64,000 nt of DNA from NCBI RefSeq assembly GCF_047302425.1, contig NZ_CP154855.1:2294001-2358000 (forward strand), given 5' to 3'. The notes below the pieces were generated by a model that worked only from the letters and a program-made list of their open reading frames with translations, searched no databases and was not told the DNA's origin. Position numbers and translations under genes: made by a program. Numbering within the stretch: the first letter of the stretch is position 1; each line of letters opens with the position of its first letter. This DNA is from Oceanitalea sp047302425 (GTDB taxonomy: Bacteria > Actinomycetota > Actinomycetes > Actinomycetales > Actinomycetaceae). This document shows, piece by piece, positions 33,926 to 41,551 of the stretch.

Positions 33926-34203
33926 CGGGCCACCTCCTGCTCGCGGCGCAGGATGGTGACGAGCTTGTCCTTCTGGGTGACGGTCAGCTCGGGCCAAGAG
34001 TCGACGACTCTGTCGATGTAGACGTCCAGTTGGGACCGAGTGCCAAGGAACGCCTCGAGTGCCTCGGCGGGGACGCGCCACTGGCGCGGACCGACACGCA
34101 CAGCCTCAAGGTTGCCGCTGTTGATCCAGGTGCGGACGGTCTGAGGGGTGGTGCCGGTCGTGGCGGCGACATCAGCCGTGGATAGGTAAGTGGTGGGCAG
34201 CAC
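33922..34203 (-). CDS. Excisionase/MerR-type helix-turn-helix protein
   Basis: A 93-residue DNA-binding protein with an N-terminal winged HTH of the excisionase family: YLSTADVAATTGTTPQTVRT forms the HTH and WRVPAEALEAFLG is the wing and following helix. The C-terminal 40 residues are an extra helix pair. First gene of the early operon, so it may act as a recombination directionality factor for the serine integrase, as a regulator of the adjacent promoter, or both. Confidence 0.75.
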   Translation of the reverse strand: MLPTTYLSTADVAATTGTTPQTVRTWINSGNLEAVRVGPRQWRVPAEALEAFLGTRSQLDVYIDRVVDSWPELTVTQKDKLVTILRREQEVAR

Positions 34204-34254
34204 GGGAGAACACCTCTTCGGTGATCTTCCCGGGCGCCCTGCCCCGGTCCTATC

Positions 34255-34271
34255 AGTCCCCGCGTGGGACT
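34255..34271. promoter_or_regulatory. Candidate operator in the early promoter region
   Basis: A 6-bp inverted repeat AGTCCC - 5 nt - GGGACT, 52-68 nt upstream of the HTH gene start in the only non-coding gap (114 nt) between integrase-side and early genes. Minus-strand TATAGT and TTAAAC motifs nearby could be -10 boxes. Confidence 0.35.
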
Positions 34272-34317
34272 ACGGTCGTTTAAGGCATGATGTTCAGTTA
34301 GTAGCGACTATAGCACG

Positions 34318-34620
34318 TTAACGAGTGGGAATCGCCCTTAGTGATGGCAACCGTAGAGCGGGTACAGCGCCTGAGAGGTCCTCAAGGGCACGCTCGCGCT
34401 GGTGGCGCTTCAGCGTCCAGCGATGAGTTTCGTCCCCGCACCACTCGCGAAATGTGACATCTATGAAGATGCCCTCACCCGGCTCCTTGCCGTGTTGCTT
34501 CTCAAGGAGCTCACGACTCCTCTCGGCGGTGCGGGCAATGATGTCCTGCCCATCCTCGTCACGCCACCATTCGCACAAGCGGTAGCAGTGAGGACAGGTG
34601 ATGTTCGCGACGTGGATCAT
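34318..34620 (-). CDS. Small zinc-finger protein downstream of integrase
   Basis: A 100-residue protein beginning IHVANITCPHCYRLCEWW, a Cys-x2-Cys...Cys knuckle, with a later CGDETH segment that could give the remaining ligands. The last third is basic. Its ATG at 34620 overlaps the integrase stop codon (ATGA), so the two are co-translated. Function unknown. Confidence 0.55.
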   Translation of the reverse strand: MIHVANITCPHCYRLCEWWRDEDGQDIIARTAERSRELLEKQHGKEPGEGIFIDVTFREWCGDETHRWTLKRHQRERALEDLSGAVPALRLPSLRAIPTR

Positions 34621-35957
34621 CTGGGCTCCATATGGACGTGGTCGGGGTTGAAGCGGGCACCCTTGCCGGCGGGCAGGAGCGTGATGGTCATGAGGACGTT
34701 GATGACGTCCCGCTTGGCCTGTAGCGGCAGGTCGGCCCACACCTGGGCAGGGTCAGCGGCGGCCGCCACGGACACGGCGGGGTTGGCGCCGGTGGCGGCG
34801 GCGATCGTGTCCTCGATGCCCTGGAGCTGGGTGGCGATCTTCCCGGCCTGCTCACGCACGGCGGCGGCGGACAGGAGCCCTTCGGCGAGGAGGCCGGCGA
34901 GGTCGTCGCGGCGCTCGCGCAGGGCGGTGGCCTCGCGGCGGAGGGCGTCGATGTCGACGTCCGGGGTGAGGAGCGCGAGGGCGTCGGGGCGGGACAGGAT
35001 CCCGACGACGGCACCCTCGACGACGTGGTCGACGGGCTCCATGATCCGGGAGAGGTGAAGTCGCTTGCAGAGGTACTTCCGGCTCTCGGGCTTCGTATAC
35101 ATGACGTCGCCGCACCGCCCGCAGCGCACGATCCCGGAGAGGAGGTACTTGGCGCGGGCGGTGGCGGGGCTGGTGCGGCGTTGGGGGTTGCGGAGGGTCT
35201 CCTCGAGCTGCCGGAAGGTGCCCTCGTCGAGGATGGCGGGGCCGGTGACGCCCATGTCCTCACCGCGGTAGATGACGCGGCCGGCGAGGCGCGGGTTCAT
35301 GAGGACCCGCCGCAGGGGCGTGTGGGCCCAGGGGCCGCCGAGGGTGGTGGTGACGCCGGCGGCGTTCCACTGGTTAACGAGGGCCATGATCGTGCCGCCG
35401 TTGAGGACATGGGCGGCTGCGTCCCTGATGAGGGCGGCCTCCTCCTCGACGATGACGACCTTGTCGCCGTCACGGGCGAAGCCGAACGGGCGGATCGTCC
35501 ACGCGACCTTGCCCCGCTCCGCACGCTGGCGGTTGGCGCGGCGCTGACGGGCACCCTTGCGTTCGACCTCGCCGCGGGCGACGGACGCGAGGATGCGGGC
35601 GAGCATCCGGCCGGTATCGGTAGACAGGTCGAGGTCCCCGGTGACCGTCGCGAGCCGCACCCCGGTGCGCTCGCAGAGTGCGATGATCTCCTCGAGGTCG
35701 ATGAGGCGGCGGGTGAGCCTGTCGAGGTGCCAGACGATGACGTGCTGGACGGCGCCCGAGCTCATCTGCTGGAGGAGCTTCTGGTACCCGGGTCGGGCTA
35801 CGCCGGTGGAGGCGGAGATGTCGTTGTCGGTGAGGACGTCGGTGACGGTCCAGCCGCGCTGTGCGGCGAGGGCGCGGCAGTCGGCGATCTGGCGCTCGAC
35901 GCCGGCCCCGGTGCCGTCCCTGTCGAGGGACTGGCGGGCGTAGATGATGGCTCCCAT
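34617..35957 (-). CDS. Large serine recombinase (site-specific integrase)
   Basis: A 446-residue serine integrase. The resolvase domain starts IIYARQSLDRDGTG with the catalytic Ser at position 9, continues with QIADCRALAAQRGW, WHLDRLTRR and ATVTGDLDLSTDTGRM. The recombinase domain follows (FGFARDGDKVVIVEEEAALI), then the zinc-ribbon domain CGRCGDVMYTK...C, coiled-coil region ALRREATALRERRDDL and a C-terminal tail. Its first codon lies inside the attachment core, so integration cuts the gene from its own leader. It should act with a directionality factor, perhaps the HTH protein. Confidence 0.93.
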   Translation of the reverse strand: MGAIIYARQSLDRDGTGAGVERQIADCRALAAQRGWTVTDVLTDNDISASTGVARPGYQKLLQQMSSGAVQHVIVWHLDRLTRRLIDLEEIIALCERTGVRLATVTGDLDLSTDTGRMLARILASVARGEVERKGARQRRANRQRAERGKVAWTIRPFGFARDGDKVVIVEEEAALIRDAAAHVLNGGTIMALVNQWNAAGVTTTLGGPWAHTPLRRVLMNPRLAGRVIYRGEDMGVTGPAILDEGTFRQLEETLRNPQRRTSPATARAKYLLSGIVRCGRCGDVMYTKPESRKYLCKRLHLSRIMEPVDHVVEGAVVGILSRPDALALLTPDVDIDALRREATALRERRDDLAGLLAEGLLSAAAVREQAGKIATQLQGIEDTIAAATGANPAVSVAAAADPAQVWADLPLQAKRDVINVLMTITLLPAGKGARFNPDHVHMEPR

Positions 35958-35960
35958 GAT
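35954..35960. other. Right attachment core of the integrated element (attR)
   Basis: CCATGAT, identical to 21395-21401. On the minus strand it contains the integrase start codon; on the plus strand it contains the ATG (35956) that now opens the sugar dehydrogenase lipoprotein. Confidence 0.6.
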
Positions 35961-37101
35961 TCGGAAGGGTACCCGGTTGACAGCCTGGCTGCTCGCCGTC
36001 GTCGTCCTCGCGGCGTGCGGGGGCGGGGAGGAGATGCAGGACCCGACGGCGTCCCCCTCGGCGACGACCCCGGCCCCGGCGCCGACCCCGGCGGCGCCCG
36101 AGCCGACGACCGCCGAGCCGCCCCCTCAGGAGCCGCAGGTGCTCGCCACCGGCCTCGACGTCCCGTGGGGGCTGGCCTTCCTGCCCGACGGCACGGCGCT
36201 GGTCACCGAGCGGGACACCGCCCGGGTCCTCGCCCTCGCCCCCGGCGAGGAGCCCCGCGAGCTGGCGACCGTGCCGGGGGTGGCCGCGCAGAACGAGACC
36301 GGACTGCTCGGGATCGCCGTCTCCCCCGGCTTCACCGAGAACCGGCGCGTCTACGTCTACCTCACGAGCGAGACCGACAACCGGGTGCTGCGGATGGTGC
36401 ACGACGGCGAGCGGCTGGTGCCCGACGTCGTCGTCCTCGAGGGGATCCCGCGCGAGACCTACCACTCCGGCGGCCGGATCGCCTTCGGGCCGGACGGGTA
36501 CCTCTACGTCGCCACCGGGGACGCCGCCGTCCCGTCCACCGCCCAGGACCCGGGCTCGCTCGGCGGCAAGATCCTGCGGGTCGACGAGGACGGCCGCCCG
36601 GCGCCCGACAACCCGGACCCGGGCTCACCGGTGTGGTCGCTGGGGCACCGCAACGTCCAGGGCCTGGGCTGGGACGCGCAGGGGCGGATGTTCGCCTCGG
36701 AGTTCGGGCAGGACACGTGGGACGAGCTCAACCTCGTCGAGCCCGGGGGCAACTACGGCTGGCCCGAGGTCGAGGGCACGGCCGGCGTCGAGGGCCTGGT
36801 CGACCCGCTCGTCACCTGGCAGCCCGCCGAGGCCTCCCCCAGCGGGATCGCGGTGACCGACGAGGCCGTGTACGTCGCGGCGCTGCGCGGGCAGTCCCTG
36901 TGGCGGGTGCCCCTGGAGCCGGGCGCGGGCGAGCCGCAGCGGCTCCTCGAGGGCGAGTACGGGCGCCTCCGGACCGTGGCGGTCGCGCCGGACGGCCGGC
37001 TGTGGCTCCTCACCTCCAACACCTTCCGCGGGGAACCGGGACCCGAGGACGACAGGGTCGTCGCCGTCGACGAGGAGTGGCTGGCGTCCCGGGGTCGGTG
37101 A
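35956..37101 (+). CDS. PQQ-dependent sugar dehydrogenase-type lipoprotein (5' end rearranged)
   Basis: A 381-residue secreted lipoprotein of the glucose/sorbosone dehydrogenase family (six-bladed beta propeller). Signal peptide MIRKGTRLTAWLLAVVVLAAC with the lipobox LAAC, then a Pro/Ala/Thr-rich linker, then LDVPWGLAFLPDG, GYLYVATGDA, HRNVQGLGWDAQG and FGQDTWDELNLVEPGGNYGW. The element is inserted exactly at the start codon: nearby in-frame ATGs at 35944 and 35947 come from element DNA. Before insertion, the leader at about 21350-21396 was probably upstream. No ribosome site is visible now, so expression may be reduced. Confidence 0.85.
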   Translation: MIRKGTRLTAWLLAVVVLAACGGGEEMQDPTASPSATTPAPAPTPAAPEPTTAEPPPQEPQVLATGLDVPWGLAFLPDGTALVTERDTARVLALAPGEEPRELATVPGVAAQNETGLLGIAVSPGFTENRRVYVYLTSETDNRVLRMVHDGERLVPDVVVLEGIPRETYHSGGRIAFGPDGYLYVATGDAAVPSTAQDPGSLGGKILRVDEDGRPAPDNPDPGSPVWSLGHRNVQGLGWDAQGRMFASEFGQDTWDELNLVEPGGNYGWPEVEGTAGVEGLVDPLVTWQPAEASPSGIAVTDEAVYVAALRGQSLWRVPLEPGAGEPQRLLEGEYGRLRTVAVAPDGRLWLLTSNTFRGEPGPEDDRVVAVDEEWLASRGR

Positions 37102-37102
37102 C

Positions 37103-37108
37103 TATGGT
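37103..37108 (+). promoter_or_regulatory. -10 element of leaderless promoter, CoA pyrophosphatase gene
   Basis: TATGGT, then 6 nt, then the GTG at 37115. Confidence 0.5.
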
Positions 37109-37114
37109 GGCGCG

Positions 37115-37825
37115 GTGGACCGGGACCTGGCGCAGGCGCGCAGCGACCTACAGCGGCTCGTCGCGCGAGCAGCGGACGGCGAGCTCGGGCAGCCGCCGGA
37201 GGTGCACCGGGTGGACGCACGGGCCCGCGCCGAGTACCGCCCGGCGGCCGTGCTGCTGCTCTTCACCCCGACCCTCGTGCGCCCGGGCCTCTTCCCCGCC
37301 CTCGACCTCTTCCTCGTCCAGCGCTCCCCCCTGCTGCGCCACCACCCGGGGCAGATCGCGCTCCCCGGCGGGCGCGCCGACCCCGGCGACGCAGGGCCGG
37401 CCGGCACCGCGCTGCGCGAGGCCCACGAGGAGATCGGCCTGCCGCCCGAGCGGGTCGAGGTCATCGGCACGCTGCCCGAGGTCGCCGTCCCCATCAGCCG
37501 CTTCCTCGTCACCCCCGTGGTCGGGTGGGCCGCCGACCCGGGCGACCTGGCGCGGGTGGAGGTCGGCGAGGTGCTCCACACGCTGCGCCTGCCGGTGAGC
37601 GAGCTCCTCGACCCCAGCGGACGCTCGACCGTGACCATCCACGGGCACGGCAGCGCCGGCTTCGCCGTCACCGGCGGCTGGGTGTGGGGCTTCACCGGCA
37701 ACCTGCTCGACGGCGTCTTCGACGAGCTCGGCTGGACCCGGCCGTGGGACCGCGGGCGGGAGTACGCGATGTCGATGGCCGAGGCGCGCGGGGACACGCT
37801 GCCGCCGCCGACGCCCGAGGGCTGA
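37115..37825 (+). CDS. NUDIX hydrolase, CoA pyrophosphatase (NudL) type
   Basis: A 236-residue Nudix protein. The Nudix box spans about residues 85-107: GGRADPGDAGP, then ALREAHEEIGL with the metal-binding REAHEE. It is preceded by the LLRHHPGQIALPGG segment that marks the CoA pyrophosphatase (UPF0035) group. Expected to cleave CoA or its derivatives to 4'-phosphopantetheine and 3',5'-ADP. Translation probably begins at GTG 37115 on a leaderless transcript. Confidence 0.87.
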   Translation: MDRDLAQARSDLQRLVARAADGELGQPPEVHRVDARARAEYRPAAVLLLFTPTLVRPGLFPALDLFLVQRSPLLRHHPGQIALPGGRADPGDAGPAGTALREAHEEIGLPPERVEVIGTLPEVAVPISRFLVTPVVGWAADPGDLARVEVGEVLHTLRLPVSELLDPSGRSTVTIHGHGSAGFAVTGGWVWGFTGNLLDGVFDELGWTRPWDRGREYAMSMAEARGDTLPPPTPEG

Positions 37826-37827
37826 GC

Positions 37828-38310
37828 TCAGCGCACGAAACGCGGGCCTGCGGCAGGGTTCGCGCGGACGGCGAGGGCGTCGGCGATGCGGGTGGCCGAC
37901 GACGGCGCGAGCGGCTGCGGCAGCTCCGCCAGCGGGAACCAACCGACCTCGAGGGACTCGTCGTCGGCCACGTGCGCGTCCCCGGAGACGTACTCGCACA
38001 GGAAGGCGAGCGAGAGGTACTGGGCCTGGTCCCCGTTGGGGTAGGTGACGACGTCGCCGCTGTCGACGGACGCGAGGGCCAGGACCCGGGCGACGACGCC
38101 CGTCTCCTCGAGGACCTCACGCACGGCGGCGCGGGCGGGCTGCTCACCGGGGTCGAGGATGCCGCTGATCGCGGCCCACATCCGGTTGTCGGCGCGGCGG
38201 CCGAGGAGCACGCGCTCATCGTCGAGGACGACGGCGGTCACTCCCGAGAGCCACAGCGGCGCCGTGCCCACGTGGGCGCGCAGGGCGGTGACGAACTCGG
38301 GGACGGGCAC
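37828..38310 (-). CDS. NUDIX hydrolase
   Basis: A 160-residue Nudix protein of the ADP-ribose/MutT-like group. Nudix box GILDPGEQPARAAVREVLEE followed by TGV is near residue 50. An N-terminal VTAVVLDDERVLLGRRAD strand and a late EVGWFPLAELP block are usual. The substrate cannot be told. Convergent with the preceding CoA pyrophosphatase gene, with 2 nt between stops. Confidence 0.87.
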   Translation of the reverse strand: MPVPEFVTALRAHVGTAPLWLSGVTAVVLDDERVLLGRRADNRMWAAISGILDPGEQPARAAVREVLEETGVVARVLALASVDSGDVVTYPNGDQAQYLSLAFLCEYVSGDAHVADDESLEVGWFPLAELPQPLAPSSATRIADALAVRANPAAGPRFVR

Positions 38311-38329
38311 CGGGCCAGTGTGCCAGGGC

Positions 38330-39367
38330 TCAGAAGAGCGCGGCCTGCATGACGGCGTCGGGAGCCTGGGCCGGCGGCTCGGCCTCGCGTGCCGGGATCC
38401 TCAGCCGGGAGCCACCGGCCAGGCCGTGACGGCGCAGCAGCGGTCTCACCCGCTCGGCCAGCCACGTGCGGTACTCGTTCGGTGCGTAGGCGCCGCGCCC
38501 GTAGAGGCGCTGGTACTCCGGCACCAGTGCCGGGCGGTGCTGCCCCAGCCACTGCAGGTACCAGTCCTTGACGCCGGGACGCAGGTGCGCGGCCATGACC
38601 GAGGCGGAGGTGGCGCCGGCCTCGGCGATCGCGCCGAGGAGCGCGTCGAGGTGCTCGCGCGAGTCGGTGACCCACGGCAGGACCGGCGCGACCATGACGT
38701 GGCAGTCGACGCCCGTCTCCCGGATGGCGCGCACGAGGTCGAGGCGGGCGCGCGGGCTGGGCGTCCCCGGCTCGAGGAGGTGCTGGAGGTCCGGGTCGAG
38801 GACGGCCAGGGAGATGCCGAGCGAGACGGGCACGTGCTCGGCGGCCTGCCCCAGCAGCGGCAGGTCCCGGCGCAGGAGGGTGCCCTTGGTGAGGACCGAC
38901 AGCGGCGTGCCGGAGTCGACGAGCGCGCCGATGATGCCGGGCATGAGCCGGTAGCGGCCCTCGGCCCGCTGGTAGGGGTCGGTGTTGGTGCCCAGCGCGA
39001 CCTGCTCGCGCGCCCAGGAGGGCTTGGCGAGCTCGCGGCGCAGCACCTCCGGGGCGTTGACCTTGACGACGATCTGGCTGTCGAAGTCCGCGCCGGCGTC
39101 CATGTCGAGGTAGGTGTGGGTGGAGCGGGCGTAGCAGTAGACGCAGGCGTGGCTGCAGCCCCGGAAGGGGTTGACCGTCCAGCGGAAGGGCATCCGGGAG
39201 GCCTCCGGCACCCGGTTGAGCACCGAGCGGGCGGTGACCTCGTGGAAGACGATCCCGGCGAACTCCGGCGTGCGCACGGTGCGGACCAGGCCGGCCATCT
39301 TCCGCAGGCCCGGCAGGGCGGCGCCGTCCTCGGCCGTGATCTGCTGCCCGTCCCACCGCATGACCAT
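38330..39367 (-). CDS. Rv2578c family radical SAM protein
   Basis: A 345-residue radical SAM enzyme. The 4Fe-4S motif CX3CX2C is in GCSHACVYCYARSTHTYLD near residue 70, preceded by MPFRWTVNPFRG. The later DSQIVVKVNAPEVLRREL, ALGTNTDPYQRAEG and LTKGTLLRRDLPLL blocks identify the Rv2578c-like (SplB-related) family. Reaction unknown; the family has been linked to DNA or RNA repair only by similarity. Lies 19 nt after the Nudix gene on the same strand. Confidence 0.9.
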   Translation of the reverse strand: MVMRWDGQQITAEDGAALPGLRKMAGLVRTVRTPEFAGIVFHEVTARSVLNRVPEASRMPFRWTVNPFRGCSHACVYCYARSTHTYLDMDAGADFDSQIVVKVNAPEVLRRELAKPSWAREQVALGTNTDPYQRAEGRYRLMPGIIGALVDSGTPLSVLTKGTLLRRDLPLLGQAAEHVPVSLGISLAVLDPDLQHLLEPGTPSPRARLDLVRAIRETGVDCHVMVAPVLPWVTDSREHLDALLGAIAEAGATSASVMAAHLRPGVKDWYLQWLGQHRPALVPEYQRLYGRGAYAPNEYRTWLAERVRPLLRRHGLAGGSRLRIPAREAEPPAQAPDAVMQAALF

Positions 39368-39415
39368 AGTCGAACACGTGTACGAGCCGCCGTCAACCCT
39401 GGCTTTCAGGTACGC

Positions 39416-39437
39416 GACTTGATAACTTCATCAAGTC
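39416..39437. promoter_or_regulatory. Palindromic operator upstream of arsR-sulP
   Basis: A perfect 8-bp inverted repeat, GACTTGAT - 6 nt - ATCAAGTC, 28 nt before the arsR start. Its symmetry and place suit autoregulation by the ArsR-family product. Confidence 0.6.
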
Positions 39438-39464
39438 ACCAACTCGCTTCGACCCGGAGGACAC

Positions 39465-39809
39465 GTGCCCGCCCGTTCCATCGACCTGCCCGTCTACGCC
39501 CTGAAGGCCGAGCTCTTCAAGGCGCTCGGGCACCCGGTGCGGATCAGGGCGCTCGAGCTGCTCAGCGAGGGCGACCAGCCGGTCAGCACCCTCCTCCAGG
39601 AGATCGGCATCGAGGCCTCCCACCTGTCCCAGCACCTCACGGTGCTGCGCCGCGCCGGGGTGGTGGCCAAGTCCCGCCAGGGCAACACCGTCACCTACAG
39701 CCTGGTCGACGGCTCCCTGGCGACCATGCTCGACGCCGCACGCACCTTCCTCCTCGGCTCGCTCGACCGGACGACCGACGCGCTCGGGGAGGACGGGGAG
39801 GCACGATGA
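39465..39809 (+). CDS. ArsR family winged-helix regulator
   Basis: A 114-residue repressor-type protein. The ArsR fold spans residues 10-90: LFKALGHPVRIRALELLSEG, recognition helix HLSQHLTVLRRAGVV and wing SRQGNTVTYSLVD. No obvious Cys-rich metal site, so it may sense something other than a metal. GTG at 39465 follows CCGGAGGAC. Its stop overlaps the SulP start (ATGA), so both come from one transcript controlled by the upstream palindrome. Confidence 0.88.
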   Translation: MPARSIDLPVYALKAELFKALGHPVRIRALELLSEGDQPVSTLLQEIGIEASHLSQHLTVLRRAGVVAKSRQGNTVTYSLVDGSLATMLDAARTFLLGSLDRTTDALGEDGEAR

Positions 39810-41551
39810 GCGGCCCCACTCCCCTCGCCCCGCGCCCAACCTGGCGCTCGGCCGCACGCTACGTCGGCCACCTCACGCTGCCCCGCCGCTCCGACTACGC
39901 CGGCCTGTCCCGCTCCTGGCGCGCTGATCTCGTCGCCGGGGTGACCGTCGGCGTCGTCGCGCTCCCGCTCGCCCTCGGCTTCGGCGTCGCGTCCGGTGTC
40001 GGGGCGGCGGCCGGCCTCGTCACCGCCATCGTCGCCGGCTTCGTCGCCGCCGTGCTGGGCGGCTCCCACCTCCAGGTCTCCGGGCCCACCGGGGCGATGA
40101 CCGTCGTCCTCATCCCGGTCGTCGCGCGCTACGGGACCGAGGCGGTCTTCGCGCTGTCGATCCTCGCCGGCGTCCTCGTCGTCGTCATGGGGCTCGTGGG
40201 GATGGGGCGGCTCGTGTCCGTCATCCCCTGGCCCGTCGTCGAGGGCTTCACGCTGGGGATCGGCGTCATCATCCTCCTCCAGCAGGTGCCGCTCGCCCTG
40301 GACACCGAGCGCCCGCAGGTGGAGAACGCGACGGCGGCGGCCGTGGAGACCCTGCGGGTCACCGACTGGCAGCGCGCCGTCGCGCCGCTGGCGGTGACGC
40401 TCGGCGTCGTCGTCCTCATGGTGCTGCTCACGCGGCTGCGGCGGTCGCTGCCGGCCTCGCTCATCGCCGTCGCCGTCGCCACGGTGGTCGTCGAGCTCAC
40501 CTCGCTCGACGTCGCACGGATCGGCGCGCTGCCCGATGCGCTGCCCTCCTTCCAGGTGCCGGCGTGGGACTCGGCGGCGCTGGCGACCATGCTGCCCGCC
40601 GCGATGGCGATCGCCGCCCTCGCGGCGCTGGAGAGCCTGCTCTCGGCGCGGGTAGCAGACGGCATGGTCGAGACCGTGCCCGACACCGACGCCAACCGTG
40701 AGCTCGTGGGCCAGGGGCTGGCCAACGTCGCCAGCGGCCTGTTCGGCGGCATGCCGGCGACCGGCGCGATCGCGCGCACCGCCGTCAACGTCCGCGCCGG
40801 CGCGCGCACCCGCGTGGCCAGCGCGAGCCACGCCGTCGTGCTCGTCATCATCGTCCTGCTGCTCACGCCCGTCGTCGCGCTCATCCCGATGTCGGCGCTG
40901 GCGGGCGTCCTCGTCGTCACCGCCGTCCGGATGATCGACCTGCGGACCGGGCGCGCGATCCTGCGCGCCACCCGGGCCGACGCCGTCGTCTACCTGTCCA
41001 CCGTCGTCGTGACGATCGCCTTCGACCTCATCGTCGCGGTGCAAGTCGGTGTCGCCGTCGCCGCACTGCTCGCGCTGCGGGCGATGGCGCGCGTCTCCGG
41101 ACTCACCCGGCGCGACCTCCCGCCGGAGCTGGCGGCCGAGGAGGAGGACGCGCTCCTCCACGAGCAGGTGGCCGTCTACCACTTCCGCGGCGCCCTCTTC
41201 TTCGGGGGCACCAAGCGCTTCCTCGACGAGATGACGACGGTCAAGGACGTGCGCGTCATCATCCTCGTCCTGCGCGAGGTGCGCGTCATGGACGCCTCGG
41301 GAGCCCATGCGCTGGCCGAGATCATCACCGACCTGCGCCGCCGCGGGATCACCGTGCTGCTCAAGGGGCTGGACGCGCAGCAGCTGCGAATGTCCGCCGC
41401 CGTCGGCGTGCTCGACGCCCTCGGGGACGAGGGCCACTACTTCGCCGACCTGCCGGCCGCCGTCGCCCACGCGCGTAACCACGTGCGCTACGAGGTCCGC
41501 GGCGGCGCCGTGCTCGAGTGCGGCACGGACACCGCCGCGGCGGCGCGCTGA
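39806..41551 (+). CDS. SulP family anion transporter with STAS domain
   Basis: A 581-residue secondary transporter. The membrane domain (about residues 35-430) has the SulP signatures VGVVALPLALGFGVASGVGA, VSGPTGAMTVVL and GGMPATGAIARTAVNVRAG. The STAS domain (about residues 445-560) includes VYHFRGALFFGG and RVMDASGAHALAE. Substrates in the family are sulfate, bicarbonate or other anions. Overlaps arsR by 4 nt. Its stop codon abuts that of hemQ on the other strand. Confidence 0.9.
   Translation: MSGPTPLAPRPTWRSAARYVGHLTLPRRSDYAGLSRSWRADLVAGVTVGVVALPLALGFGVASGVGAAAGLVTAIVAGFVAAVLGGSHLQVSGPTGAMTVVLIPVVARYGTEAVFALSILAGVLVVVMGLVGMGRLVSVIPWPVVEGFTLGIGVIILLQQVPLALDTERPQVENATAAAVETLRVTDWQRAVAPLAVTLGVVVLMVLLTRLRRSLPASLIAVAVATVVVELTSLDVARIGALPDALPSFQVPAWDSAALATMLPAAMAIAALAALESLLSARVADGMVETVPDTDANRELVGQGLANVASGLFGGMPATGAIARTAVNVRAGARTRVASASHAVVLVIIVLLLTPVVALIPMSALAGVLVVTAVRMIDLRTGRAILRATRADAVVYLSTVVVTIAFDLIVAVQVGVAVAALLALRAMARVSGLTRRDLPPELAAEEEDALLHEQVAVYHFRGALFFGGTKRFLDEMTTVKDVRVIILVLREVRVMDASGAHALAEIITDLRRRGITVLLKGLDAQQLRMSAAVGVLDALGDEGHYFADLPAAVAHARNHVRYEVRGGAVLECGTDTAAAAR

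Larger units (their letters stand above)
21395..35960. mobile_element. Integrated 14.6-kb siphovirus-like element (reduced prophage or satellite)
   Basis: Bounded by CCATGAT at both ends, next to a serine integrase. Contents from right to left: integrase, a small zinc-binding protein, an early operon (HTH, small proteins, helicase, zinc-knuckle protein, HNH), a late operon (terminase, portal, protease-capsid, connectors, two tail tubes, tape measure), a hairpin, then three small genes on the plus strand. All frames are open and most junctions overlap by 1-4 nt, so it is not visibly decayed. Tail-tip, lysis, small terminase and repressor genes are not found. Confidence 0.88.

Noticed and set aside
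38045..39805. A long plus-strand frame joined to the SulP gene
   Set aside because: The upstream part is antisense to the Nudix and radical SAM genes. The ATGA overlap with arsR fixes the SulP start at 39806.
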